Virus record (IMG/VR): IMGVR_UViG_3300031162_001060
Span: 1-64,000 of that record
DNA: 64,000 nt
From: a virus
Strand: one strand, 5' to 3'
Positions within the stretch are counted from its first letter, which is position 1, and every line of letters begins with the position of its first letter. The position numbers and the translations under genes are program-made. Below the pieces are notes generated by a model. The model worked only from the letters and a program-made list of their open reading frames with translations. It did no database searches and was not told the origin of the DNA. Shown piece after piece: positions 30,672 to 39,256 of the stretch.

Positions 30672-33600
30672 AACTCCTAACGATGTAGAGACTTCTGTTA
30701 AAGTTGGCCCAGAAATCGGCCCTAACGCTGATGCTTTAACTGCTCTTACACGAGGCAGAGGCCCTAGGCGGGGCAATCTTGAAGATCTATTAAAGTATTG
30801 GCGTCCGATCATGAAAAAGCCTGGCGGCTTTCGGCGGTGTGTCGTTATTTTGATGGACAAACCCCAGTTTGGTGGCCGTCCTCAGCGTATTTGTGCTTGG
30901 CTACATCATGAGTTGACTGGTAAGTGGCCGAACGAAGGCAATCATCACGGGCGCGGCAAGGGCAAAGGCAAGCGGAAACGGCGTGGTAAGCTTACGCGTC
31001 GTGTAAGGTCTGCGGCACGTAAAGCAAAGTCTGCAAATTATACTCAGAACGATTACGCTGGGTCTGCTTTGCGGCAGGCTATTAGTGAGTCTCGCTCATC
31101 CGGCGGCATTTTAACGCAGCCTATTGCGGGGCGTCAAAACGTGGTAGAGATGAAAGCTGCTTTGTTTGTTCATTATTCAACGATGTCTACGAATGATGTA
31201 ATGGAGGATGAGGTTAAGTCGTTGGAGGCCGACATGCAGATTAAGCGTGTTGGAGCGTTTGGCTCTAATAGTCGTTTTGGTCAGGCTGCTCAGGCTGCAG
31301 GGTCTACAGCTTTGCCTGGCAACATTAGCCCCTTTAGGTCGCCACGGTCAGCGGCTCGTTCTGCGATTTACCGGACACTGACTCCAGGCGGCGGTAGTGG
31401 GCGAGGCAGGCGTTTGACTAGTGCAGCGGGCCGGTTGGCTGGCCGTGCGGGGCGAGGTGCTAGGAACCGGTTCCGTTGTCCTCCAGGGTTTGTGAATGGT
31501 GGTACGTTTACGGATCGTCGGTTTAGTACCTGCGGGGCGTTGGTTTTACGTATTCCTGGGAGCGGTCCGGGTTCGTTATCGGCTGCGGTACAGCGTTCTT
31601 TAGCTCGCTTGGCGCGTCAAGCTGTACAGGCACAGAATGTTGGTGATCGGCGTAATCGTGGAGCGGTTCCGTCTTCTCAAATTATTAGTAATGCAGCGAT
31701 TCCGTCTACGCCTAAGTCGGTGTCTACTACTCGTTTAGCAGATAGCACTAATCTGGTGTTAAACGCTATTGGGGCTGACCCTAATTTAGATCGTGTTGTG
31801 AAGAGGGACGGTGTAATTTTGGAACCGTTAGATTTGCGGTTCTTCGCTAACCAAACTGCTGATTTTGATGATGTGGTAGATAGTAATCTGGTTGTGGGGC
31901 TAGCTACAGCTGATTTGCGTGGCAATAAGGCAGTGGGGGCGGCACAGACTCTTAATGCTGGCGGGCGTGGTGTTTATTTAGCGATGCCTGATGTGGGAAT
32001 TTTAAAGTTTTCTAGGGTTGGTGGCGAACTTTCTCCAGCTGATCGGTCTTCGTTGAGTCGTGGCTTGCCCACGAGTATTAGTCGTGCGGCTAATTTGCCT
32101 GATCCGTCTGCGGGTTGGCGTAGTTTTGTTGATCGCTCAGGCGGCAAATTTGCTTTAGAGTTTGGTAATCTTGACACAGATGGCAAGTTTGAGGTTGATG
32201 GGCGAGATAATGAACTTGTTCAGGTTGTTGGTCCTGGCCAGAGTAAGCTGACTGTGCCGATGTGGGTGTATGAAACGTTTTTGTCTAGGACAGCTCCGCG
32301 TCGTGCTAAGAACGACCCGATTTTTGAACTTGTTCCGGAGGGCAAGTCTGCAAACCCTTTTTTCGGAACCGCCAAGGCGGCCCAGAGCGATACGCTTTAT
32401 AGTCAGTATCAGACAGATATTGCAGTTAAAGTAGGCGATTACAAAGATTGGGCATATTTAGGGGGGCTTAATTTTAAACGCGTACGTCCGGGTGGCGTTC
32501 CTTTGCGTCGGGCGTTAGGTGGGTTTGCTTCGGCGTTAGCGTTTTTTGATCCGACTATTAGTAGGTATCGGTGTCCTCCAGGCTATACGGGCGGTGGGCA
32601 GTTAACGAATGTTCGGGGCACGACTTGTGGCCGCAGTTTGCGATCTTCCACGATGCAAATTTTGGGTAATTTGCAGGATGCTCGTGGAAAACTTTACCGT
32701 GACCGGGATAGCGACGTGTTCCTTGGGACTCGTCTGGGCGGTGTAGTTGTGGACGATATTGAAGAAGGAAGTTTTAGAGATAGTGTTGTACAAGCACAGA
32801 CATCTTTCGATGAGATTATCGAAACTTTTGATGTTCTTTCAGACCGCCTTCCTCCGGTTGACACGCTAGATACGCTTTCCACTGTAAATATGCCCCCTTT
32901 GACTGATGATTTACGTTCAGCTTTAGATGATCTCGGCAAGAAGCTAAGTGATACTTTGCAAGCAGTGCAGTTCAGTGGGAATGATGCGCTCGATCAGCCT
33001 TCTTGGGAGGGGCTGGCTTCCCGATTGCAGGATGTTGCTACGGTTGAGGCACAGCGTCAAGCATATCTAGAGTTTTACGGTTTAGGGTCGCTCGGTTATC
33101 GTGGTGATCGAGTTGATATAGAGATTGAAGAGTTTGCTAGTCGTCTTGTAGGTATCGCCAATAATCAACGTGTATCGACTAGGCTTGATGAAGTCACAGA
33201 AGAGGGTGTGACGGCTGTGCCTCTGCGTCAGCAAGTAAAACAACGAATTGAAGCTTTGCTAACTATTCACGAAAGAGGCGATTTATGGGATGTAGGTAGT
33301 TTGGCTGATTATAATGAGCTTCTTGATCAGTTGCCGATGCCTGATACCGACGAGGAAGAGCGGTCGCTAGGGTTTATGACGGCCATGTTCCGTGATGCTA
33401 CCGTTGAGCAGATATTAAAGTATGACGATAAAGTGAGTGATGCTCCGGATAGTCTCTCTATGGAAGAGTACACATATTTAGTTTCTGCTATAAATAGCAT
33501 TATTGATCGTGAAGTCAATCCAGACAGGTTCGACGAGTTAGAAGCAAGTCGTCGTAAAATTGTTGATATAGCCAACGATAGGCGTGATCGAGAGTTGGGT

Positions 33601-35523
33601 CAATTAGATAGACCGAGTGATGAGAGGACTGAGGATGCTTTGGTGTATCTTGTTTTGACGACTACTGACCAAAATATGCATCGTCTCCATGTAGGAGATT
33701 ATGCGGCGCGTTTAGTTGATCGTGTTTATAGCCAATTCAGGGCTGAGGGCGGTGACGCTTACGACCTTTTCGCTAAGAACGTTACGATGGAGGACGGGCT
33801 TCAGATGCTCATGGAACAAATAGTTACCGATGTGTATTTGAGGAATGATGTCAATCCTGATGAGTTGGCTGGTAGTGCATTTGGTTGGGCCACTGCTATT
33901 AAATTAGATATTTCTGACGAAGATAAAGTTGTGGTTGAGAGGGTTTTTAAAGAAACTGTCTTACATGCTCAGCGTAGCTTCGAGGTTCATCGTACTAGTG
34001 TTGAGACGGCCAGAACAGCAGTGGATTTAGATGATTTGTACATGAAACTGTTAGAGGCAGATAGGGATGTTGGTCAACTTGTCGCAGGGATGACCCTGAG
34101 GGATTTTGAGCGTTATGGGGGAGCATTACAGAAGTACATTGATACTTTGTATGGGATAGACGGGCAGCAAGCGAATTTGGCGGCGTTGGTTGCTTTTAAA
34201 GCTGAGATGCGAGAGAGTCGTGCTAGGAGAGTGAGAGATATTGCGGGCAATCTTACGCTTATGACGAATGATAGGCGGTTATTGCCTGGGCCAGACGGTG
34301 CTCCCGTTTGGCAGGCTGCTAACAGAGCAAGACAGAAAAATACTCAAGAGTTGCTTGTACAGGCCGGACTTCAGGGCTTAACGCAGGACGACTATGATGT
34401 TGCGCTTCCGGGCGAAACGGCGTTTGACACTATGTCTCGCCTTGAGGGTGAAGGCAAACTAGAAGAGTGGGCAATGAAAGCTTTACTTGCGGCTCATCCG
34501 GATGAAGCGAAGCGGGATCGTAGCAAGCGGGTAATTATAGCTAGATTTGAGGCCAAAACAGACGACGAAAAACAGCTAAGAGTTGAGATTGATAACGTTT
34601 TCGATACCCTTACCGGTGCCCGTATTTACAACAGCGAGATTGTCTTAAGTTCAGATTTTTATGTGACAGTATATGATGAGGACGGGAACGAGTTAACTCG
34701 TGACAAAGTCAGCCGCTCGACGCCTAATGTGACACGTGTTTTAGAGTTCTATAGTGATAGCTCTTATGTTGTAAGACATAATTACGTTATTGTAAATGAC
34801 CGGGGATCCGATCCAGAAGCGCTGTATAAAGTGCGCTTACCTGATGGCAGTACGCTTAGACTAGACAATAGAAGGCAAGGGATTTCTAATATCGTTAATC
34901 CTAGATTTATTGCAATGACATATGCTGCGGGGTTTAAAGAGAATCAGAAGCTTGATCTGGGGTGGGACGGTAAATATGTTTGGCCAAAGCAGGGCGTTCG
35001 CTCTGACTCGACTGTAAAAATTCAAGCTCTTACTCAAGCGTTTGGAAATATAGTTAATAATTATGATGATGCTAAAGCTGCTATAGCTAATGGTCAGCGG
35101 TTGTCTGATGTCCAGATAGCTGCGTTGCTACTATTCAATGGTGACGACAGTAAACGCGACCGTGTAGTTTCGTTACTGAATTATAATAATATAACGTTGA
35201 CTGACAGTAAAATAGAAGACTGGGCGCAGTTTCCTGAATTCATACGTGCTTTAAAGGCTGAGAAAGGGAGCAATCATGAAGTCCATGTTTCGGACTTTTT
35301 TAAAAATGGCTACATGTCGGGTTCGTCTGGTAGCGCCGCCGACCTAATCGATCAAATTAATAATTTCATTCCGGCAAGTTCTAGTAGTAGAGTAAGTTCT
35401 CCTTTCGAAATTTCTTCGCTGAATGCTTATTTTGATCAAAGCGTCATTAATACTTATACAGTTGGAATGGATTCAGGCGTTATTGACCTTTCTTTAGTAG
35501 ACCTAAACGAGATGGGATGTTGA
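30661..35523 (+). CDS. giant structural-region protein, 1620 aa
   Basis: The ATG at 30661 overlaps the preceding TGA; an upstream in-frame ATG at 30628 is less likely. Residues about 36-100 contain LLKYWRPIMKKPGGFRRC and a basic GRGKGKGKRKRRGK tract, similar to a segment found in other phage head-associated proteins. Two related cysteine motifs, RCPPGFVNGG...STCG (about residue 272) and RCPPGYTGGG...TTCG (about 637), follow. The rest is mixed helical/beta with repeated acidic blocks and no recognised enzyme domain. It is probably a virion or injected protein (inference). Confidence 0.8.
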   Translation: MLSETPNDVETSVKVGPEIGPNADALTALTRGRGPRRGNLEDLLKYWRPIMKKPGGFRRCVVILMDKPQFGGRPQRICAWLHHELTGKWPNEGNHHGRGKGKGKRKRRGKLTRRVRSAARKAKSANYTQNDYAGSALRQAISESRSSGGILTQPIAGRQNVVEMKAALFVHYSTMSTNDVMEDEVKSLEADMQIKRVGAFGSNSRFGQAAQAAGSTALPGNISPFRSPRSAARSAIYRTLTPGGGSGRGRRLTSAAGRLAGRAGRGARNRFRCPPGFVNGGTFTDRRFSTCGALVLRIPGSGPGSLSAAVQRSLARLARQAVQAQNVGDRRNRGAVPSSQIISNAAIPSTPKSVSTTRLADSTNLVLNAIGADPNLDRVVKRDGVILEPLDLRFFANQTADFDDVVDSNLVVGLATADLRGNKAVGAAQTLNAGGRGVYLAMPDVGILKFSRVGGELSPADRSSLSRGLPTSISRAANLPDPSAGWRSFVDRSGGKFALEFGNLDTDGKFEVDGRDNELVQVVGPGQSKLTVPMWVYETFLSRTAPRRAKNDPIFELVPEGKSANPFFGTAKAAQSDTLYSQYQTDIAVKVGDYKDWAYLGGLNFKRVRPGGVPLRRALGGFASALAFFDPTISRYRCPPGYTGGGQLTNVRGTTCGRSLRSSTMQILGNLQDARGKLYRDRDSDVFLGTRLGGVVVDDIEEGSFRDSVVQAQTSFDEIIETFDVLSDRLPPVDTLDTLSTVNMPPLTDDLRSALDDLGKKLSDTLQAVQFSGNDALDQPSWEGLASRLQDVATVEAQRQAYLEFYGLGSLGYRGDRVDIEIEEFASRLVGIANNQRVSTRLDEVTEEGVTAVPLRQQVKQRIEALLTIHERGDLWDVGSLADYNELLDQLPMPDTDEEERSLGFMTAMFRDATVEQILKYDDKVSDAPDSLSMEEYTYLVSAINSIIDREVNPDRFDELEASRRKIVDIANDRRDRELGQLDRPSDERTEDALVYLVLTTTDQNMHRLHVGDYAARLVDRVYSQFRAEGGDAYDLFAKNVTMEDGLQMLMEQIVTDVYLRNDVNPDELAGSAFGWATAIKLDISDEDKVVVERVFKETVLHAQRSFEVHRTSVETARTAVDLDDLYMKLLEADRDVGQLVAGMTLRDFERYGGALQKYIDTLYGIDGQQANLAALVAFKAEMRESRARRVRDIAGNLTLMTNDRRLLPGPDGAPVWQAANRARQKNTQELLVQAGLQGLTQDDYDVALPGETAFDTMSRLEGEGKLEEWAMKALLAAHPDEAKRDRSKRVIIARFEAKTDDEKQLRVEIDNVFDTLTGARIYNSEIVLSSDFYVTVYDEDGNELTRDKVSRSTPNVTRVLEFYSDSSYVVRHNYVIVNDRGSDPEALYKVRLPDGSTLRLDNRRQGISNIVNPRFIAMTYAAGFKENQKLDLGWDGKYVWPKQGVRSDSTVKIQALTQAFGNIVNNYDDAKAAIANGQRLSDVQIAALLLFNGDDSKRDRVVSLLNYNNITLTDSKIEDWAQFPEFIRALKAEKGSNHEVHVSDFFKNGYMSGSSGSAADLIDQINNFIPASSSSRVSSPFEISSLNAYFDQSVINTYTVGMDSGVIDLSLVDLNEMGC

Positions 35524-35524
35524 C

Positions 35525-38248
35525 ATGACTGATTTTTCTGTTCAGCAGGCGCTAACCAATAAAATAATTCGAGGTTTATCTGAGAAGCTGTTCTGTGAAG
35601 TTCATCCTACTCGTCCACGTAAACCTAATGGTGTGGCGCAGCGTTATAATCCAGATTATCGTTCTGATCTTGATCCGAAACGTGTGGTTACTGGTGCGCC
35701 CACGGTCGTTAGTAGAGAGAATGGCAATACGTCGATTGGTGATGTTGAGTCGGCGGTTTCTCATGTTGTTGATGGCGGTTCGTTGTCTGCGGTTCCTGAC
35801 AAGGTTTTAGGTGAAACGATTGTTCGGGATATTGCTAATGGTAGTGGCCGGTTTGAGGTTATTGCGGATCGTACAACTCCGGATGGTGTGTTGAAGTTTC
35901 GGGATACGTCTACTGGCGTGGTGTATGGTTTGAAGCATCATGATGGTGAGGATGCTTTGGAGGATGCTGGGCGTGTAGAGATTTTAGCTTCTCGTGTTGC
36001 TGAGGAGTTTGGGTTTGCTCAGGGCCGTATGCGTGTGGCTAGCGACTTGGGCGAGAATGGTTCGTTTGCGGTTTTGATGGAGATGCCTGATTCGGTTGTG
36101 GCTGGGGATACTCGTGACTTAGTTCCGGTGCAAAGTTTATCCCAGGCGGATACGGATGACGTGGTTCGTTTGGTTTTGATGGATTTTGTTTTGTCTAACC
36201 CGTCTCGTAGTCCTTTGGATATTATGGGTTCGTCTGATGATGGCGTGAGTTTGCATCCGGTTTCGCATTCTGGGCATTTTATAGGCGTTCAGCGGAGGGA
36301 TCGTCAGGGTTTGCAGCGGTTTGTTGAGGATGCTGTGGAAGCTAACCATCCGGCTTTGGTGGAGTTGCAGCGTAGGTTGGGTAGTGATGATCGGGAGAAG
36401 GTTGTAGAGTCGTTGAGGCGTTTGTCTGCGCAACTTAATGATGAGGGAAATATTGTCGGTCTTAAACGGTTTATGGCTGATACTGGTAGGTTACCGACTT
36501 CCAATAGGGACGGTATGCGCAGTAAGCATGATTCGGTTTCGGATCGGATGGCGACGTTGCGTTTGGTTGCCCCTGAAGAGGTATTAGATTTGTTAGATGG
36601 TGCTGAAGCTCCGCAGCGTTCGGGCGCTAGTGTAGTTGGCGTTAAAGCCCCTAAAAGTGCTGCTGCTAGAAGTCAAGATTTTTCTGCTTTAAAGACTAAA
36701 GAGAAAAAAACGGCTCTTGCTGATATTGTAAAGTCAATGCCTCATCTTGAGCAGGTACTTGGCTTAAACCTGACATATAAGAGTAGTGGTGGTAAAGGTA
36801 GTAAACGCAAGGCAGGTGAATTGCGTAATTTACGTGAAGATCAAGTTGAAGAGGCTTTAGAATCTATTATTTCTCACTTTGAGGGAAATATTGATTTATT
36901 GTTATCTCAAACTGCGCCGGGTTATGATAGTCCAATGTTAGTTGATGGACAACTCACTGATGCTGCAAAAGAAACTCAGGCGTGGTACAATGTGGCAAAC
37001 AAGTTGGCGGGGAACATAGCGGATGAGTTGGGTGTTCGCCCAGAAACTGCTGCTGCACTACTAGCCATATTTTCAGCGGGAACTGACTGGAGAGACAATG
37101 TTGCGTTAGCTGTCCACGCTGCTAGAGTGTGGAAGCAAAATGACGTTATTGATGAGTTTGCTGCGAAAAAAGTTCAAGACTCTTATTTAATAGCGAAGAG
37201 GAATGGTCTCAAGTATAAAAAGGGTCAAGCCCTAGTTGAAGCTGAAGCACACGTTGCTGATATTGAAAGTTTATCTCCTGCTGAGTTTATAGAAGGCTTG
37301 GGTGGGGAAGTAGGTCAGCCACTACAGGATCAGGGCGGTGGGTTTGTTTCGGTGTATTTGCGAAGTAAGGTAAAAGATTTTGGTGGAGAAGGCGGCTTAA
37401 AGAAAGTAGGGATTACTCCTTCAGAATCAGGTGATGGCTCCTACTCGTTGACTATGCTAGATGGCGACGCTTCGACTGGTATGCATAGTACCTATAAATT
37501 CAGAAGTGCTGAGGAAAAGTTTTTCGAAAAATTTGGAAAAGCTTACAATCCTAATAAAGCATCTGCGGCAGAAAAAGAATTTTTTGAAGAGGCTAGTCAG
37601 GGCACATCTACTTACGAAAAAGCTTTTCGTTTATTAGATGCGGATAAAGCCAGTAAAGACATGACTACCCAAGAATATGTGACAACGCATATTTCAGGCG
37701 AGTTAGGGACTGATGCTAAAGTTAGGTCATTTTATAATAATATTGTAGATCCTGCAGACACTCGCTTTCAGAGCTTAACTGCTGATACCCATCATTTCAA
37801 TGCTGTGTCGCTTATACCTGCGGGCGGATCATTTAGAATAACTAAAGAAAATAACCCTGCGCCGTGGAAAGATCGTATAATTCCCAAAAAAGGTATTGAA
37901 AGCATCTCCTCTATGTTCGCTACTAAAGCGACCACGGGTGGTTTCAGTGGCGGGTATTGGCTGGCTAGAGAAGCCGCCTTGCGCAAAGCCGCTGAATATG
38001 GTATTTTACCAAGAGAAATGCAGTCAATTTTGTGGGAGCAGCAACGGAGACTGTGGATAAACTCAGATTTGAAAGATGGTGTCGCTGAAGATATTTATAA
38101 GACTCTTCGAAAAATGGGTGTTATAGATGAAGAACAGTTTAGAGCTTTGTATTTACAGAAGTACGCTGAGGCTGTAGGCGCTACGTTACCGACTGAACAA
38201 TATACTGAGATTGAAGATAGAGCAGGACTACTGACTGGACTAATGTGA
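35525..38248 (+). CDS. 907-aa phage protein with kinase-like and DUF7178-like regions
   Basis: Residues about 130-240 contain YGLKHHDGED...EILASRVAEEFGF and VVRLVLMDFVLSNPSR, an order reminiscent of HipA/PI3K-like kinases, but the catalytic Asp of the NxDRH motif is replaced, so it would be a pseudokinase. Later, ALLAIFSAGTDWRDNVALAVHA and VRSFYNNIVDPADTRFQ...TADTHHFNA resemble a phage domain (DUF7178-like). Between them are low-complexity helical segments. Two bases separate it from the 1620-residue gene. It may be an injected or tail-associated protein; both domain assignments are tentative. Confidence 0.75.
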   Translation: MTDFSVQQALTNKIIRGLSEKLFCEVHPTRPRKPNGVAQRYNPDYRSDLDPKRVVTGAPTVVSRENGNTSIGDVESAVSHVVDGGSLSAVPDKVLGETIVRDIANGSGRFEVIADRTTPDGVLKFRDTSTGVVYGLKHHDGEDALEDAGRVEILASRVAEEFGFAQGRMRVASDLGENGSFAVLMEMPDSVVAGDTRDLVPVQSLSQADTDDVVRLVLMDFVLSNPSRSPLDIMGSSDDGVSLHPVSHSGHFIGVQRRDRQGLQRFVEDAVEANHPALVELQRRLGSDDREKVVESLRRLSAQLNDEGNIVGLKRFMADTGRLPTSNRDGMRSKHDSVSDRMATLRLVAPEEVLDLLDGAEAPQRSGASVVGVKAPKSAAARSQDFSALKTKEKKTALADIVKSMPHLEQVLGLNLTYKSSGGKGSKRKAGELRNLREDQVEEALESIISHFEGNIDLLLSQTAPGYDSPMLVDGQLTDAAKETQAWYNVANKLAGNIADELGVRPETAAALLAIFSAGTDWRDNVALAVHAARVWKQNDVIDEFAAKKVQDSYLIAKRNGLKYKKGQALVEAEAHVADIESLSPAEFIEGLGGEVGQPLQDQGGGFVSVYLRSKVKDFGGEGGLKKVGITPSESGDGSYSLTMLDGDASTGMHSTYKFRSAEEKFFEKFGKAYNPNKASAAEKEFFEEASQGTSTYEKAFRLLDADKASKDMTTQEYVTTHISGELGTDAKVRSFYNNIVDPADTRFQSLTADTHHFNAVSLIPAGGSFRITKENNPAPWKDRIIPKKGIESISSMFATKATTGGFSGGYWLAREAALRKAAEYGILPREMQSILWEQQRRLWINSDLKDGVAEDIYKTLRKMGVIDEEQFRALYLQKYAEAVGATLPTEQYTEIEDRAGLLTGLM

Positions 38249-38478
38249 GCATGAGTACTTTTAATGAAAATTCTTTTGTAGAGGTAGATTATTCTGATTT
38301 TTCTTCAAGGGCTGATGTTGAATTAGGGATGGAGCAGCTTAGGGCAGAAGAGTTGGGGGAAGACGAACTAGAAGTTGACTATCCTAACTTAATTCAACAT
38401 TTGAGAAACGAAGGTTTCGAAAGTCTAGCTCAAAAGTATGAACAACTCATGGAAGAAATGGATCAGTCAGATGGCTAA
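38245..38478 (+). CDS. hypothetical acidic protein, 77 aa
   Basis: The GTG start overlaps the previous TGA (GTGA). The product begins MSMSTFNENSFVEVDYSDF and is acidic and helical, with an ELGMEQLRAEELGEDELEVD segment. It ends overlapping the next start. No family recognised. Confidence 0.6.
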   Translation: MSMSTFNENSFVEVDYSDFSSRADVELGMEQLRAEELGEDELEVDYPNLIQHLRNEGFESLAQKYEQLMEEMDQSDG

Positions 38479-38677
38479 GCGATACAACTTCTCATATGAT
38501 GGTAAACCTTATGGCTATGTTGTTTTTGAAAATGGCGAACTAATCGATATGCAGTTCTATGATCCTCAGCTTCATTTAGACATGTCTCAATGGATAGAAG
38601 GTAAAAAGTTTACGAGCATCAGAGACCTAGTTGGTCGTGGCGCATCTATGTGGAACATTGAAGAGGTTAACGTATGA
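38471..38677 (+). CDS. hypothetical protein, 68 aa
   Basis: The product begins MAKRYNFSYDGKPYGYVVFENGEL and looks like a small beta protein ending WNIEEVNV. ATG 38471 overlaps the preceding stop by eight bases, and its TGA overlaps the next ATG (ATGA), placing it within a coupled string. No family recognised. Confidence 0.6.
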   Translation: MAKRYNFSYDGKPYGYVVFENGELIDMQFYDPQLHLDMSQWIEGKKFTSIRDLVGRGASMWNIEEVNV

Positions 38678-39252
38678 ACGAGACATATTACAAGACAACA
38701 GACGACGCTTTTGTTATTATCCGGGTGCAAGACCCTCGGGCAGCTGAAGCGCACTCGATTATTCATGAGCAGATGAACGTTGATCGGGTATTTGATAAGA
38801 TTGAGAAACTTCGTGACATCGACGCTTTGATGTTCACGGAAGAACGTTTAAAGTTTTTCTTTCCAGAGCTATCCGAGATCGATAGGTCAGAATATTCCGA
38901 GGCGTACACTGCTATTGATGAGTTTAACGCTGAGGCCCTGTTGACTAAGCAGCATATTGAGACAATGTCTGACGATGACTTGGCGGATTACATATTTTTC
39001 TTTTCGATGAATACTGATGGTTTGCTAATACCTGCTGATGTGGATGCGTTTATGCAGGCAATATTTTTTGGTTGGGGCATTAACGTAAATATGCCTGGCG
39101 CAGAAGCCGATATTGACGATGCAACCATGCGAGAGATACTAGAATATAGTTATGCGATACTTAGGGTGGTAGAGCAAGATCAAGACCCCACGTTTGTTCA
39201 TAATTTTATTAAACTTAGCGGTGGGGCTGTTCCTAGTGAAGAGCGAAGGTAG
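38674..39252 (+). CDS. hypothetical acidic protein, 192 aa
   Basis: The product is mostly acidic helix with a central FFFSMNTDGLLIPADVDAFMQ segment and a WGINVNMPG turn. It is coupled at both ends. Its final codons overlap an in-frame GTG of the next gene, but the better start there is just after the stop. No family recognised. Confidence 0.6.
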   Translation: MNETYYKTTDDAFVIIRVQDPRAAEAHSIIHEQMNVDRVFDKIEKLRDIDALMFTEERLKFFFPELSEIDRSEYSEAYTAIDEFNAEALLTKQHIETMSDDDLADYIFFFSMNTDGLLIPADVDAFMQAIFFGWGINVNMPGAEADIDDATMREILEYSYAILRVVEQDQDPTFVHNFIKLSGGAVPSEERR

Positions 39253-39256
39253 TGCA

